Positions 1 through 9,095 of a stretch of DNA of 31,367 bases are shown here, piece by piece; position 1 is the first letter of the stretch; every line of letters starts with the position of its first letter. The translations under genes were made by a program, and so were the position numbers. This stretch comes from CBDVBZ01 sp965372355 (GTDB taxonomy: Bacteria > Krumholzibacteriota > Krumholzibacteriia > WVZY01): assembly GCA_965372355.1 (NCBI GenBank), contig CBDVBZ010000025.1, forward strand, positions 1 to 31,367, written 5' to 3'. Under the pieces are notes generated by a model, which did no database searches, was not told the origin of the DNA, and saw only the letters and a list, made by a program, of their open reading frames with translations.

Positions 1-73
1 CGCCCACGATCACGATGAGGATCGAGATGACCAGGGCGAACTTGGGCCGTTCGATAAAGACGCGGCTAAACAT
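1..73 (-). CDS. RND efflux pump inner-membrane subunit, N-terminal fragment
   Basis: Only the first 24 codons are inside the window. They read MFSRVFIERPKFALVISILI and continue hydrophobic, which is the typical start of AcrB/MexB-type (HAE1) RND transporters: a short cytoplasmic F-I-x-R-P segment running into transmembrane helix 1. The gene lies 73 bases downstream of the adaptor gene on the same strand and is the expected third member of the operon after channel and adaptor. These pumps use the proton gradient to expel drugs, dyes or lipids through an adaptor and a TolC-like channel. The substrate cannot be judged from this fragment. The rest of the gene runs off the left edge. Confidence 0.85.
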   Translation of the reverse strand, partial: MFSRVFIERPKFALVISILIVIVG

Positions 74-146
74 CCGTGGATTGTCCCTTGAGAAAACCTG
101 TCGCACCATCCGTCCGAGTTGGAGCGGACCCACGCCAGGTGAAAAT

Positions 147-1370
147 CTATTTCTGGGCGGCCTGCTCCTGCATGACCTTGAACTGCTCGGGGGTCAGCGG
201 AGTCACCGGCATCCCGGGCCGCGCGAAAACCAATCCATTGACGATGATGGTCTCGGTGCCCTCCAGGCCGTCCCTGATATGGATCAGACCCTCTTCCTGG
301 GATGCGCCTGGCGTCACGTACTTCTGCTCGACGATATTGTTTTCGCCGACCACCAGAACGTACTTGCCTCCCAGGTCCGTGCCGATCGCCACCTCGGGCA
401 CCTGGACGGCGTCGGGGATTTCCTTTCCAGTCATCTTTACACGTACAAACAACCCCGGGAAGATCTGCAGTTTTTCGTTGGGCAGGACCACCCGCAATTC
501 GATCGTGCCGGTGGTTGCGTCCACTTCGTTGTCGATGTAGTCGACCTCTCCGGTGTGGGGAAAGCCCGATTCATTGGAGAGGGCCACCTGGGCTTCATAG
601 TAATCGTTTCTGCCGGCTTCATGGGCCACATCCTTGACGCGGCTCGCCAGGTAATTCAGGATCAACGTCTCGGGAGCGTGGAAGTATACATAGATGGGCT
701 GTTGCAGGTTGACCCTGGTCAATAGCGTGGGTCCGTCCTGGCCGACCAGGTTCCCGGCGTCCACGAGCCGGCGGCTCACCAACCCGTTGATAGGCGAGAC
801 GACATCCGTATAGCTCAAATTAAGTTCCGCCTCGGCCAGGTTGGCCTTGGCCAGACTGACCGCGGCGATGGCCATGTCCCGGTCGGCCCGTGCCCGGTCC
901 ACATCCATCTCGCTAACCGCCCGGTTCTTGCTGGCCTTCTCCACACGCTTGAGTTCCGTCTCCGCGCGCAGGAGATCGGCCTCCGCCGAAGCCTGGCCGG
1001 CATCGGCGGCATCGCGCAGGGCCTTGTACCTGGTTTTTTCGATGGTGAAAAGCAGATCACCCTTCTTGACATTGGAGCTGGGTTCGAAATTCACCGTTTC
1101 CAGGATGCCCGCCACGCGGGCCACCACGTCCGCGGATTCGACGGCCCGGCTGAATCCCGTGAAGATCGCGTATTCACGCACCGTGGAAATCGTCGGTTTG
1201 CCCACCGTCACCGGCGGGGCCTGCCGCGCAGGAGGCTCCCCGGCTCCGCAGCCGACCAGGCTCAGCGCCAGAACCACGAATCCGCCCAGCAGCGGGAATC
1301 GCCCGGCGGCAGTATTCCCACCCAGTGCTCCCGTCCGTTCATCCTTTCTGGAATTAACCTGATGCTTCAT
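147..1370 (-). CDS. RND efflux periplasmic adaptor (membrane fusion protein), lipoprotein
   Basis: A 407-residue membrane fusion protein that bridges an RND pump and its outer-membrane channel. The N-terminus has a hydrophobic stretch ending in a lipobox, LSLVGC, with the lipidated cysteine at about residue 41. The mature protein shows the usual order: a beta-barrel/lipoyl half (TVREYAIFTGFSRAVESADV), an alpha-helical hairpin rich in Ala, Glu and Arg at about 115-185, the second lipoyl half (SYTDVVSPINGLVSRRLVDA), and a C-terminal barrel and membrane-proximal region. Length is normal for the AcrA/MexA family. Its ATG overlaps the stop of the channel gene by four bases (ATGA), so the two are translationally coupled. 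The pump gene follows. Family assignment is secure; substrate is unknown. Confidence 0.93.
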   Translation of the reverse strand: MKHQVNSRKDERTGALGGNTAAGRFPLLGGFVVLALSLVGCGAGEPPARQAPPVTVGKPTISTVREYAIFTGFSRAVESADVVARVAGILETVNFEPSSNVKKGDLLFTIEKTRYKALRDAADAGQASAEADLLRAETELKRVEKASKNRAVSEMDVDRARADRDMAIAAVSLAKANLAEAELNLSYTDVVSPINGLVSRRLVDAGNLVGQDGPTLLTRVNLQQPIYVYFHAPETLILNYLASRVKDVAHEAGRNDYYEAQVALSNESGFPHTGEVDYIDNEVDATTGTIELRVVLPNEKLQIFPGLFVRVKMTGKEIPDAVQVPEVAIGTDLGGKYVLVVGENNIVEQKYVTPGASQEEGLIHIRDGLEGTETIIVNGLVFARPGMPVTPLTPEQFKVMQEQAAQK

Positions 1371-2923
1371 CGGTCGACCTCTCCTCCCTGGGTGGGTTGA
1401 TCAGCGGATCCTTCAGCGCCGCTTTCATGGGCGGCCACGGCTTTTTCTTTAACGGTTAGGTCGGGATCGGGATCGTCCAGCGACCACCCTCCGCCCAGAG
1501 CTCGGTTCAGGTTGATGATATTGGTGAAAACCTGTCCTCTGGAGGACGCAAACAAATCCTGCTGCTCGAACAGAACCCGTTGGGCGTCCAGATAACTCTG
1601 GAAATCGATCAATCCTTCGACGTACTGGATTTGGACCAACTCAACGGACTGTTGCGAGGCTTCGACCGCGATCTGCAGCAGATCTCTGCGGATTTCTTCC
1701 TGTTTGAGTCCCACCAGTGCATTTTCCACTTCGGCCAGGGCGTTCAAGACCGTCTTTTCGTAAGCCGCCAGAAGCTGTGTGGTTTTTGCTTCTTCGGCCT
1801 TGATCTGACCGCGGATCTTGCCCCCGGTAAACAGTGCCCATTTCACACCGGGAACCAGGGACCACCCGAAGTGGCCGCTCTTGCCCAGGTCACCAAACTG
1901 GCTGGCCTGGAGGGTCATGGCCCCACCGAGGGAAAAGCTGGGATACAGGTCGGCGGTGGCCACTCCGATGAGAGCCGTCTGGGAGGCCAGTTCCCGCTCG
2001 CTTCGTCTGACATCAGGCCGGCGGCGGAGCAATTCCGCCGGCAGGGACACGACCAGGTCGGTGTCCGGACGGGGGATTTCCCGGTATTCTGCCACCATCT
2101 CATCCAGCGAACCGGGGGGCTGTCCCAGCAGGATGGCCAGTCGGTTGAGCGCGATCTCAAGTTGGGTTGCCAGCAGAGGAATGGCGGCTTCGGTATTGGC
2201 CAGGTTGGACCGCGCTCGGGTCACGTCCAGGAGCGACGTCAGGCCCGCGTCCTCCCGGGCGATGACGATATCCATCGTCTCCCGCTGACTTGCAACGTTG
2301 CCCTGGGCGAATACGAGACGTAATTGCGTGGTCCGCACATCGGTATAGGTTGCGGCGACCTCTGCCTGGAGGGAAACCATCACGTCACGGTAATCCTCGA
2401 TCGAGGCCTGGACCCGCGCACCGGTTGCTTCACGTGTACGACGGACGCGGCCGAAGACATCGATCTCCCAGCTCGCGCCCAGCCCGAGGTTCCAGATGTT
2501 ACTAAAATTGCCGCCCTCCTGACCGGCCAGAGACCCCAAGGGGGTGTTTTCGCCGATTTCGGTCCGGGTGAACGATCCATCGAATCCCATCTGGGGATAA
2601 TAGTCACCACCGGCGATCTGGTGATAGGCCCGCGCCTCGCGGATCCTGCCGACGGCCTGGGCCGCATCCAGATTGGCCACCTGGGCCCTGACGATCAAGG
2701 TGTCCAGCAGGGTGTCCCCGAAGGCGGTCCACCATTCCTTGAGAACGGAGCTGGAGTCGGCGATGTCCGCGGCCGCCGCGTTCTGCCAAGCGTCGGGCAC
2801 GGTCTCGAATTCCGGAAGTTTATAATCCGGTCCCACCGTGCACCCCGCCAGCAGGAGCAGCATTCCGCAAAAGACCCCCGGAATGATCCTGGGGTTCCGA
2901 CGTTGGTAATTTTGGGTTGTCAT
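1367..2923 (-). CDS. Outer-membrane efflux channel lipoprotein, NodT/TolC family
   Basis: An outer-membrane factor of the NodT subgroup. The lipobox LLLLAGC is followed directly by TVGPDYKLPE, the G-P-D-Y-x-x-P signature of lipidated TolC-like channels such as OprM. Two repeated coiled-coil halves follow (for example TRARSNLANTEAAIPLLATQ and LAEVENALVGLKQEEIRRDL). About 518 residues is normal. I start at the ATG at 2923. An in-frame ATG at 2935 is equally possible, as neither has a strong Shine-Dalgarno, and the frame stays open further upstream to 3076 without a signal-peptide-like sequence. First gene of the channel-adaptor-pump operon on the minus strand. Confidence 0.92.
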   Translation of the reverse strand: MTTQNYQRRNPRIIPGVFCGMLLLLAGCTVGPDYKLPEFETVPDAWQNAAAADIADSSSVLKEWWTAFGDTLLDTLIVRAQVANLDAAQAVGRIREARAYHQIAGGDYYPQMGFDGSFTRTEIGENTPLGSLAGQEGGNFSNIWNLGLGASWEIDVFGRVRRTREATGARVQASIEDYRDVMVSLQAEVAATYTDVRTTQLRLVFAQGNVASQRETMDIVIAREDAGLTSLLDVTRARSNLANTEAAIPLLATQLEIALNRLAILLGQPPGSLDEMVAEYREIPRPDTDLVVSLPAELLRRRPDVRRSERELASQTALIGVATADLYPSFSLGGAMTLQASQFGDLGKSGHFGWSLVPGVKWALFTGGKIRGQIKAEEAKTTQLLAAYEKTVLNALAEVENALVGLKQEEIRRDLLQIAVEASQQSVELVQIQYVEGLIDFQSYLDAQRVLFEQQDLFASSRGQVFTNIINLNRALGGGWSLDDPDPDLTVKEKAVAAHESGAEGSADQPTQGGEVDR

Positions 2924-2935
2924 GGTGATGATCAT

Positions 2936-3771
2936 TCTCTCGGCGAGAAGAAAAAACGCACAGCTTTTATCCAACCGTATTTGCGCTCTCCGAAAATTCC
3001 GTGGCGGTGAGCGAAGTGGTACTCCCAACAATGTCCCTTCCGCGGCAAGTCTATCAGGAAATACCCACAACCTCAAGAAACAGGTTGGCTTTACGGATAG
3101 GAAGTTCGAACGCTATTCGTATCTCATGGGCGGAATGAAGTTCTGGGGCTCGAAGGGCGGAACAAAACCGCTGGACCCATACACGAGTTTGGTATTTTTT
3201 GCCTCTTCATTTCCACAGATGAAATTGGTTCGTCAATTCTCGTGGAGATTATCGGAGGGACCCATTGAGCTGTTTTCGTCGTCCTATGACCGCCAACACG
3301 AGCAGAACAACCGTGACCACAACATAGTCGATGGGTGGAGTTCTTTGCTGAAGTCATTACACGCATTGTGTTGATATGACTGGCAAAGATACCTGTCGCG
3401 TATGTTTGGAAAAACAACGGATCGAAGATCGCGTAGGGGAAAACCAAACCAGAACGTCCTTCATGGTCTTGCGTAGCAGGGTCAGGCCTTCTTCGATCTT
3501 CCTAACCTCACATCCACTTTTGGGCTTCTCGGGTCATGACGCGCCGAAACCGTGGTGACCACCCGCGCGCCGAAGCATGGAGGGAGAGAAAGCCCGTGGG
3601 CGAGCACAATCCCTCACTCTGTGCCGAGCCTTCACAAAACGCGCCAGCGGGTGTATATTTTTGTCACACTCGGCCCTGTTTGCAGCCATCTGTGATCACT
3701 GTAACCTGCTGTGATTACATAGATTGCGGGTGATTTCCAATCGAGGCACGTCGCTTGCGTCACACGGCGGT
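2936..3771. other. Gene-poor intergenic region
   Basis: About 830 bases between two divergently transcribed operons, richer in A+T than the flanking genes. I see no convincing gene. The open frames here (for example minus 3124-3447, 107 codons) have no family look and no good start. One minus-strand frame at roughly 3410-3535 reads VRKIEEGLTLLRKTMKDVLV but has stops on both sides and no start. A hydrophobic stretch reading TPPIDYVVVTVVLLVLAVIG follows at roughly 3275-3345 after two further stops. These look like remnants of a decayed gene at best. Near the right end, two near-identical motifs (CTGTGATCAC at 3690-3699 and CTGTGATTAC at 3709-3718) lie 19 bases apart and may be operator or activator sites for the Omp85 operon. 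Confidence 0.5.
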
Positions 3772-5217
3772 ATGAGATACCGATTCAATAAACCGAAAGC
3801 CCGAGCGGTCCTTCTGGTCACCGCCATCCTCATTGGCGGCCTGGTGGGCGCAGGTGTGCTGTTGCCCGGGAACGCTGCCGCGGTGCCTCAGATCTCCGAC
3901 GGCCCCGTCACCGTCCGGCAGAGGACCCTTCGTCTCGAGTCGATCGAGATCACCGGCAACAAACACACCCGACAACAGATCATCGAGGCCTACCTCGGCT
4001 TGAGCCCGGGTGATCCCGTCGATGTCGATATCCTTGACGGCGCCCGCGAACGGCTCGTCGCGACAGACTTCTTCGACTCCGTGGAGTTCTCCACACGACC
4101 GGGTTCGGCGCGCGGCAGCGTTGTGCTTCTCATCGAGGTCGATGAACGCGGCTTTCCGTCTTTCGAAACAGGGTTTGGCTACGATGACCTCTATGGTTGG
4201 TTTCTGACACTGCTGGGGTTGCGGTTCGACAACATGATTGGTCCGGAGTCGCGTTTGGAGCTTGGGTGGCGGCTCGGTTACCGGATATCGGGCATCGATG
4301 TACAGTACAACCAGAGGTTCCGGCCGGCCGGCCGCTGGAGTATCGGAGCGACTGGGTGGGCGTACAACCAGCAGCAGCTCTTCTACAGCACATCCCCCGT
4401 ACCGCCAAACCCCGTTGGCTCGAACGAATGGCAGGAGTTCAGACAGAGTGTGGAGCGCATCGGCGCCAATGTGTCCGGCGGTTACCGCATCACAAACACA
4501 ACGAGTTTGACCTTTGGTCTCCGCGCGGAAGTCGTCGAGGCGGACAGCACGTTTCGACATCGTGAATCGGACACCGAGTTCGGCTTCAGCGATCTCCCCG
4601 CGAGCCTGCAAGGTAGCCTCGATCGGACGCACCTCAACGGGGTCTTCTTCAATCTCATTCGTGACACGAGAAGGAATGTGAACTACCCGCTCGGGGGATC
4701 GCTCGGCGTGCTCACGTTCCGGGCCAACACATCGGGTTTGGGCAGCGACCTCGATTACGTCAAGGGTGTTGTCGATTTGCGCAAGTTCATCCGTTTGGGC
4801 GGGCGAACGGTATGGGCGTCGCGCGCCCAGGTCGGGATGACCGAGCCGGAGGCGCCGTACTACGACCGTTTCTACCTCGGTGGTATGTACTCGATCCGGG
4901 GTTTTCGGGATCTGAGCCTGTCGCCGACCGATGGCCACCAGGCGTTCTGGTTTTACAGCGGTGAGCTGCGTTTTCCGCTGACGCTGTCGGGCAGCGGGCA
5001 GCCGCGTTTGACGGGGCTCGTTTTCTGGGATGTCGGCCAAGGCTGGCAATGGAATGAAAAAGGAGCGTTCGATGACGTTCAGTCCGGTGTGGGTTACGGC
5101 GTGCGTCTCAAACTCCCGTGGTTGGGTACGCTCGGGCTCGACGCGGGGGTACCGCTCACGGACGGGCGGACGGGTGACCCGTTTCGGGTACATCTGCTGC
5201 TGGGTCTCTCGTTCTAG
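3772..5217 (+). CDS. Omp85-superfamily outer-membrane protein (POTRA plus surface-antigen beta-barrel)
   Basis: A 481-residue protein resembling a short BamA/TamA relative. A signal peptide covers about residues 1-37 (ending PGNAAA). It is followed by a single POTRA domain at about 52-123: LESIEITGNKHTRQQIIE, GDPVDVDILDGARERLVATD and FFDSVEF are typical. A C-terminal beta-barrel follows, with the RGF motif of Omp85 loop 6 (GGMYSIRGFRDLSLS) and a terminal phenylalanine (LLLGLSF) typical of barrels inserted by BAM. The frame is open from a TTG at 3724, but the ATG at 3772 gives a clean signal peptide and is preferred. With one POTRA it is too short for canonical BamA; a TamA-like or specialised assembly role is more likely. 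It heads an operon with a two-component system. Confidence 0.9.
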   Translation: MRYRFNKPKARAVLLVTAILIGGLVGAGVLLPGNAAAVPQISDGPVTVRQRTLRLESIEITGNKHTRQQIIEAYLGLSPGDPVDVDILDGARERLVATDFFDSVEFSTRPGSARGSVVLLIEVDERGFPSFETGFGYDDLYGWFLTLLGLRFDNMIGPESRLELGWRLGYRISGIDVQYNQRFRPAGRWSIGATGWAYNQQQLFYSTSPVPPNPVGSNEWQEFRQSVERIGANVSGGYRITNTTSLTFGLRAEVVEADSTFRHRESDTEFGFSDLPASLQGSLDRTHLNGVFFNLIRDTRRNVNYPLGGSLGVLTFRANTSGLGSDLDYVKGVVDLRKFIRLGGRTVWASRAQVGMTEPEAPYYDRFYLGGMYSIRGFRDLSLSPTDGHQAFWFYSGELRFPLTLSGSGQPRLTGLVFWDVGQGWQWNEKGAFDDVQSGVGYGVRLKLPWLGTLGLDAGVPLTDGRTGDPFRVHLLLGLSF

Positions 5218-5240
5218 GAAGATCGGACGGAATATCGCAC

Positions 5241-5909
5241 GTGACCAAACGCCCCCTGATTCTGCTTCTCGCCCTCCTCGCCGGGGTGTGCCCGGCACAG
5301 GTGGTGGCGGAAGAACGCTCGACACGGCCCACCATCACCGGTGCAGAAATCTATGTGACAGATCAGCAGCTCGTCGGCGATATCTCGGCGAGAGGTCTAT
5401 TTTCGGAACGTATCGTCGGTACCGTCCAGAGCGGACTGCCCGCCGTCGTCGAACTCGTCTTCAAACTGGCCGAAGGAAAGAACATTTCGGTCAACCACGG
5501 CATCATCGCCTGCGAACTCCGCTATGACGTGTGGGACGATCGTTATACGATTGCGTGGGCGGATTCGATACAGGTGTTTCCGACCTTTGATGAGATGAGT
5601 CACGCGATAGAGAACATGAAAGGTGTGTGGATCGGGGCACTGGAGATGACCAGACCCGACCGGGACCACACCGTCGAGTTCGAGCTTGCCATTTATCCAA
5701 TGCGGAGCAAGGACAAACAGGATATCGAGGGCTTTGTCAGCGAGAGCGTGCGCGGTGGGACACAGGGTACACAGAGACGTCAGATGTTGAATCTCAACGA
5801 GCTCATCGAACATTTCTTCTCGCGCGACCGGGATGACGCGACACGAAGCAAGCGGTTTAGGACGGCGGTGTTTCAACCGGGCCACCTGCCCGTAAAGGAA
5901 ACGGAGTAA
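5241..5909 (+). CDS. DUF4390-like exported protein
   Basis: 222 residues with an N-terminal signal peptide (about 1-23, RPLILLLALLAGVCPAQVVA). The body, with SGLPAVVELVFKL, a following LRYDVWDDRYTI segment and WIGALEM, resembles the DUF4390 family. In betaproteobacteria, members of that family sit just upstream of an NtrY-like sensor kinase. The same arrangement is seen here: two bases separate it from the kinase gene. It probably acts in the periplasm or at the membrane, possibly presenting a signal to the kinase, but no function is established. It lies 23 bases after the Omp85 gene, so all four genes to 8975 look like one transcript. Family call is moderately sure and rests on motif similarity and context. 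Confidence 0.65.
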   Translation: MTKRPLILLLALLAGVCPAQVVAEERSTRPTITGAEIYVTDQQLVGDISARGLFSERIVGTVQSGLPAVVELVFKLAEGKNISVNHGIIACELRYDVWDDRYTIAWADSIQVFPTFDEMSHAIENMKGVWIGALEMTRPDRDHTVEFELAIYPMRSKDKQDIEGFVSESVRGGTQGTQRRQMLNLNELIEHFFSRDRDDATRSKRFRTAVFQPGHLPVKETE

Positions 5910-5911
5910 TC

Positions 5912-7537
5912 ATGTCCATACGCACACGATTGATCACACTGTCGTTCGTTGTCGCGCTCCTGCCTGCCGTCCCCTTGACGATGCTCGTCAAGACGCTACT
6001 CGAAAAGAGCTTTGCCGTCGGTTTGAGCTCGACGGTCGATGATGCGCTACAGAGTGGTGTAAGTGTGTCGCGTGCGTACATCGCGCTCGCACAGGCGCGT
6101 TTCGAGTCCGATGTCGAGCGAATGATCGCCGTTCTCGAAGGTGGGGAAGCGGCAACCGATGAAGAAGACATCGCCCGCCGCATATCGGCACTGCTGCCCT
6201 GGCAAGCGGCGTCCGTGGATGGCTTTGTCCGGGCCGCACCCGACAGCGATGCGGTTGAAACACCGGCCATGCGGATCCTGCCGACGGATCTCCGTCCCTT
6301 TCTCCATGATCCGGCGTTTGTCGAGTTGTTGGGAGATATCGAGGCGGTGGCGCCGCAGCGCGGACCGCCGGATACCCGGGCCGCGTACTATGGTGTCAAC
6401 ACCCGCTCGTTTATGCTCGCCCATTGGAGAGATGTTCTTTTTTACGATCGGGTGGACCCTGCGTTTATCAAGAGCGCCGATCGTGTCGTGACGGGATTGC
6501 AGAGATTTGCCGGTCTTCGCCTGGCCCAGCAGAGCCTGAGCCAGAGCTTCTTTTACCCCTTTATTATTATCTACGGGATCATGCTCGTCATTTCGTTGGG
6601 GATCGCGCTTTTGATATCCGAGCGGATGTCGCAACCGATCCGGCGTCTGGCTGAGGCCACCGATGTTGTGGCCCGCGGTGACTGGTCGTATCGCCTCGAC
6701 GTCAAGGCAAGCGGCGAGACACGACAGCTCGTGGACGCCTTCAACACCATGGTATCCCGGATCGACGAGCAGAGCCGCCGGCTTGTCGATGCCGAACGGA
6801 TCGCGACGTGGCGCGAGATCGCCCGTTATCTGGCACACGAAATCAAGAATCCGTTGCTGCCGATCCGTCTGACCGCCCAGGAGTTGAGGGATCAGTACTC
6901 GGGTGGTGACGAACGATTCCAGAAGATTCTCGATGAGTCGACCCGTGTGATCGGGGATGAGGTCGAACATTTGACGCGTCTCGTCAAGGAATTCTCATCG
7001 TTTGCGCGTATGCCCGAGCTGAAGAAAACCCACGCGTCATTGCGTCACCTCATCGATGACATTGCGAAACTCTACCCGCAGGTTTATGTGGAGATCGACC
7101 ACGGCGCATCCATCCCTGAGTTCTCGTTCGATGGTGATCAGATGCGTCGTGTGTTCGTAAATCTCTTCGATAATGTTGTCTCCGTCACCGGGGCGACGCC
7201 GACGGACGCTGCGGACATCGACAAGGCGGTCCGTGTGTTCATCTCGACGCAGCGCGCCGGCAACGAGGTCGCCATCGAATTCAAGGACAACGGTCCGGGA
7301 ATGGCACCGGAGACGGCGGCAAAGGTTTTCGATCCGTATTTTACGACTCGCGGCGAGGGAACCGGTCTGGGTCTCGCCGTGGTAAAGAGCATTGTCGTCC
7401 AACACGGTGGATCGATCACCGTGCGCAGCGAACCGGACAAGGGTGCGACATTTCGAATCATCCTGCCCATAGAGGACGTCGATACGGAAATCAGCGACCA
7501 GGGCGCCGCTGGCGCCGATAACGCGAGGGGTGACTGA
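5912..7537 (+). CDS. NtrY-like membrane sensor histidine kinase
   Basis: 541 residues. Transmembrane helix 1 is at about 7-30, an extracytoplasmic sensor region at 31-210, and helix 2 at about 213-236 (FFYPFIIIYGIMLVISLGIA). A HAMP linker follows at about 237-290 (ISERMSQPIRRLAEATDVVA). The HisKA H-box has the phospho-acceptor His309 in YLAHEIKNPLLPIRL. The HATPase has its N-box near 412-422 (RRVFVNLFDNVV), G1 at DNGPG (459-463) and G2 at GEGTGLGLAV (481-490). All catalytic motifs are intact. The architecture matches NtrY-type kinases that pair with NtrX. The gene overlaps the start region of the response regulator by a few bases or abuts it, so they are coupled. The stimulus is unknown; linkage to Omp85 and DUF4390-like proteins suggests envelope status. 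Confidence 0.93.
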   Translation: MSIRTRLITLSFVVALLPAVPLTMLVKTLLEKSFAVGLSSTVDDALQSGVSVSRAYIALAQARFESDVERMIAVLEGGEAATDEEDIARRISALLPWQAASVDGFVRAAPDSDAVETPAMRILPTDLRPFLHDPAFVELLGDIEAVAPQRGPPDTRAAYYGVNTRSFMLAHWRDVLFYDRVDPAFIKSADRVVTGLQRFAGLRLAQQSLSQSFFYPFIIIYGIMLVISLGIALLISERMSQPIRRLAEATDVVARGDWSYRLDVKASGETRQLVDAFNTMVSRIDEQSRRLVDAERIATWREIARYLAHEIKNPLLPIRLTAQELRDQYSGGDERFQKILDESTRVIGDEVEHLTRLVKEFSSFARMPELKKTHASLRHLIDDIAKLYPQVYVEIDHGASIPEFSFDGDQMRRVFVNLFDNVVSVTGATPTDAADIDKAVRVFISTQRAGNEVAIEFKDNGPGMAPETAAKVFDPYFTTRGEGTGLGLAVVKSIVVQHGGSITVRSEPDKGATFRIILPIEDVDTEISDQGAAGADNARGD

Positions 7538-7538
7538 T

Positions 7539-8975
7539 ATGTCCGGGCGTGTGCTCATCGTCGACGACGAGAAAAATATCCGGCGGACGATCGCAATGAT
7601 CCACGAGAACGCCGGCTGGCGGACCGATACGGCTGCGAGCGGTGACGAGGCAATAGCGAAGCTTGCCGAAGAGCCGGTGGATATCGTCTATCTGGATCTC
7701 ATGATGCCCGAGCGGGATGGCATCGCCGTGCTGGGAGACATCAAGGAACGCTGGCCCGATCAGCTCGTTGTGATCCTTACGGGCAACGCCACGATCGAGA
7801 AGGCCGTCGAGGCGACGCGCCTCGGTGCGTTCGATTTCCTTGAGAAGGATTGCGGCAAGGAGAAAATCCTGCTCACATCGAAGAATGCGCTCGACTATCG
7901 CTCGCTGGCCCGTGAGAACCTCGAGCTTCGAAAACAAATCTCCGGGCGGCGCGAGTTTCTCGGCAAGAGCCGGGCGACCCAGGATGTCGTTCGACAGGTG
8001 GCCAGGGTGGCCCCGACGACCGCCCGTGTGTTGATCCTCGGCGAGTCGGGTACGGGCAAGGAGCTCATCGCTCAGGCGATCCACGATCGCAGCGAGCGAA
8101 AGGAACGGCCGTTTATCAAGGTCAACTGCGCGGCGATCCCCGAGGAGCTGATCGAGGCTGAGCTGTTTGGTAGCGTCAAGGGGGCGTTTACGGGCGCCGA
8201 GAAACGGGAGGGCAAGTTTCAGGCGGCGGACCGAGGGACGATTTTCCTCGATGAGGTTGGCGATATGAGCGTGCGCGTGCAGACCAAGGTGCTGCGCACG
8301 CTTCAGGAAGGCGAGATCGAAAGGGTCGGCAGCAACGACACCATCAAAGTCGACGTCCGCGTGATCGCGGCGACGAACAAGGATCTCACCGCGGAAGTCT
8401 CGGCCGGCCGGTTTCGTGAGGATCTCTATTTTCGGCTCAATGTCGTGCCGATCATGGTGCCGCCGCTTCGTGAGCGGTCGGATGACATCCCGCTTCTGGC
8501 CGAGGCGTTTCTCGATGAGTACTGCGAGCAAAACGGTCTGCCGCGGAAGTCGCTCGATGACGACGTGGTCGCGCTCTTGAAGCGTTACCCGTGGCCGGGC
8601 AACGTGCGTGAGCTCCGCAACCAGGTGGAGCGGATCGTGATCATGTCATCGGGGCGAACGGTGCGTGTCATGGATCTCAGCGCAGAGCTTCGGCAGGGGA
8701 GGGGGGTTGTAGGCCTTTCAGGGGGCACTACGGCGGCAGACGCACCGGCGGGAATAGCTGACGCAGCGCCGGCGGGAACGGCCGGTGGCGAAGTACCCGA
8801 GTTGGGACACCAGAGCCTCCAGGAGGCCAAGAGGGCGTTCGAGCGTGCACTCATCCGCCGGGCGCTGGACAAGCACAACTGGAACGTATCGCGTGCCGCC
8901 GAGGAACTCGGTCTCGAGCGGACGAACTTGCACAAGAAGATCAAACAGCTCGACCTGAACCGGAAGGAATCGTGA
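7539..8975 (+). CDS. Sigma-54-dependent response regulator, NtrX/NtrC type
   Basis: 478 residues. The receiver domain has acidic residues at 9-10 (DD), phospho-acceptor Asp53 in YLDLMMPE, Thr81 and Lys103. The AAA+ domain has Walker A GESGTGKE (168-175), the sigma-54 contact loop GAFTGA (215-220) and Walker B GTIFLDE (233-239). A Fis-type HTH at the C-terminus reads WNVSRAAEELGLERTNLHKK. The linker before the HTH is Ala/Gly-rich. I start at the ATG at 7539, which has GCGAGGGG eight bases upstream; an in-frame GTG at 7530 is possible and would overlap the kinase stop. All parts needed to activate sigma-54 RNA polymerase are present. The next two genes downstream carry sigma-54 type promoters and are natural candidate targets. 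Confidence 0.94.
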   Translation: MSGRVLIVDDEKNIRRTIAMIHENAGWRTDTAASGDEAIAKLAEEPVDIVYLDLMMPERDGIAVLGDIKERWPDQLVVILTGNATIEKAVEATRLGAFDFLEKDCGKEKILLTSKNALDYRSLARENLELRKQISGRREFLGKSRATQDVVRQVARVAPTTARVLILGESGTGKELIAQAIHDRSERKERPFIKVNCAAIPEELIEAELFGSVKGAFTGAEKREGKFQAADRGTIFLDEVGDMSVRVQTKVLRTLQEGEIERVGSNDTIKVDVRVIAATNKDLTAEVSAGRFREDLYFRLNVVPIMVPPLRERSDDIPLLAEAFLDEYCEQNGLPRKSLDDDVVALLKRYPWPGNVRELRNQVERIVIMSSGRTVRVMDLSAELRQGRGVVGLSGGTTAADAPAGIADAAPAGTAGGEVPELGHQSLQEAKRAFERALIRRALDKHNWNVSRAAEELGLERTNLHKKIKQLDLNRKES

Positions 8976-9000
8976 ACGCGCGGCACGGACTGTGAATCGA

Positions 9001-9025
9001 CGTCACGGTTCGCGGCCGCGTGACG
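9001..9025. promoter_or_regulatory. Inverted repeat upstream of sigma-54-like promoter (candidate activator site)
   Basis: CGTCACG (9001-9007) and CGTGACG (9019-9025) form a perfect 7-base inverted repeat with an 11-base spacer, shortly after the stop of the response regulator. No T-run follows, so an intrinsic terminator is unlikely. Its centre is about 85-90 bases upstream of the -24 element at 9097, a usual distance for an enhancer-binding protein site. The binding protein is inferred, not shown. Confidence 0.35.
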
Positions 9026-9095
9026 GGTATCGGAAAAGACCGTTTAAGACACGCAATTAAATGAGTGACAAGTGATTAAGACATTCCCGGGACGT

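Noticed and set aside
3760..5325. 521-codon open frame antisense to the Omp85 gene
   Set aside because: It is the mirror of a strongly supported gene; its product is Arg/Pro/Glu-rich with no domain, as expected from antisense of GC-rich coding DNA.
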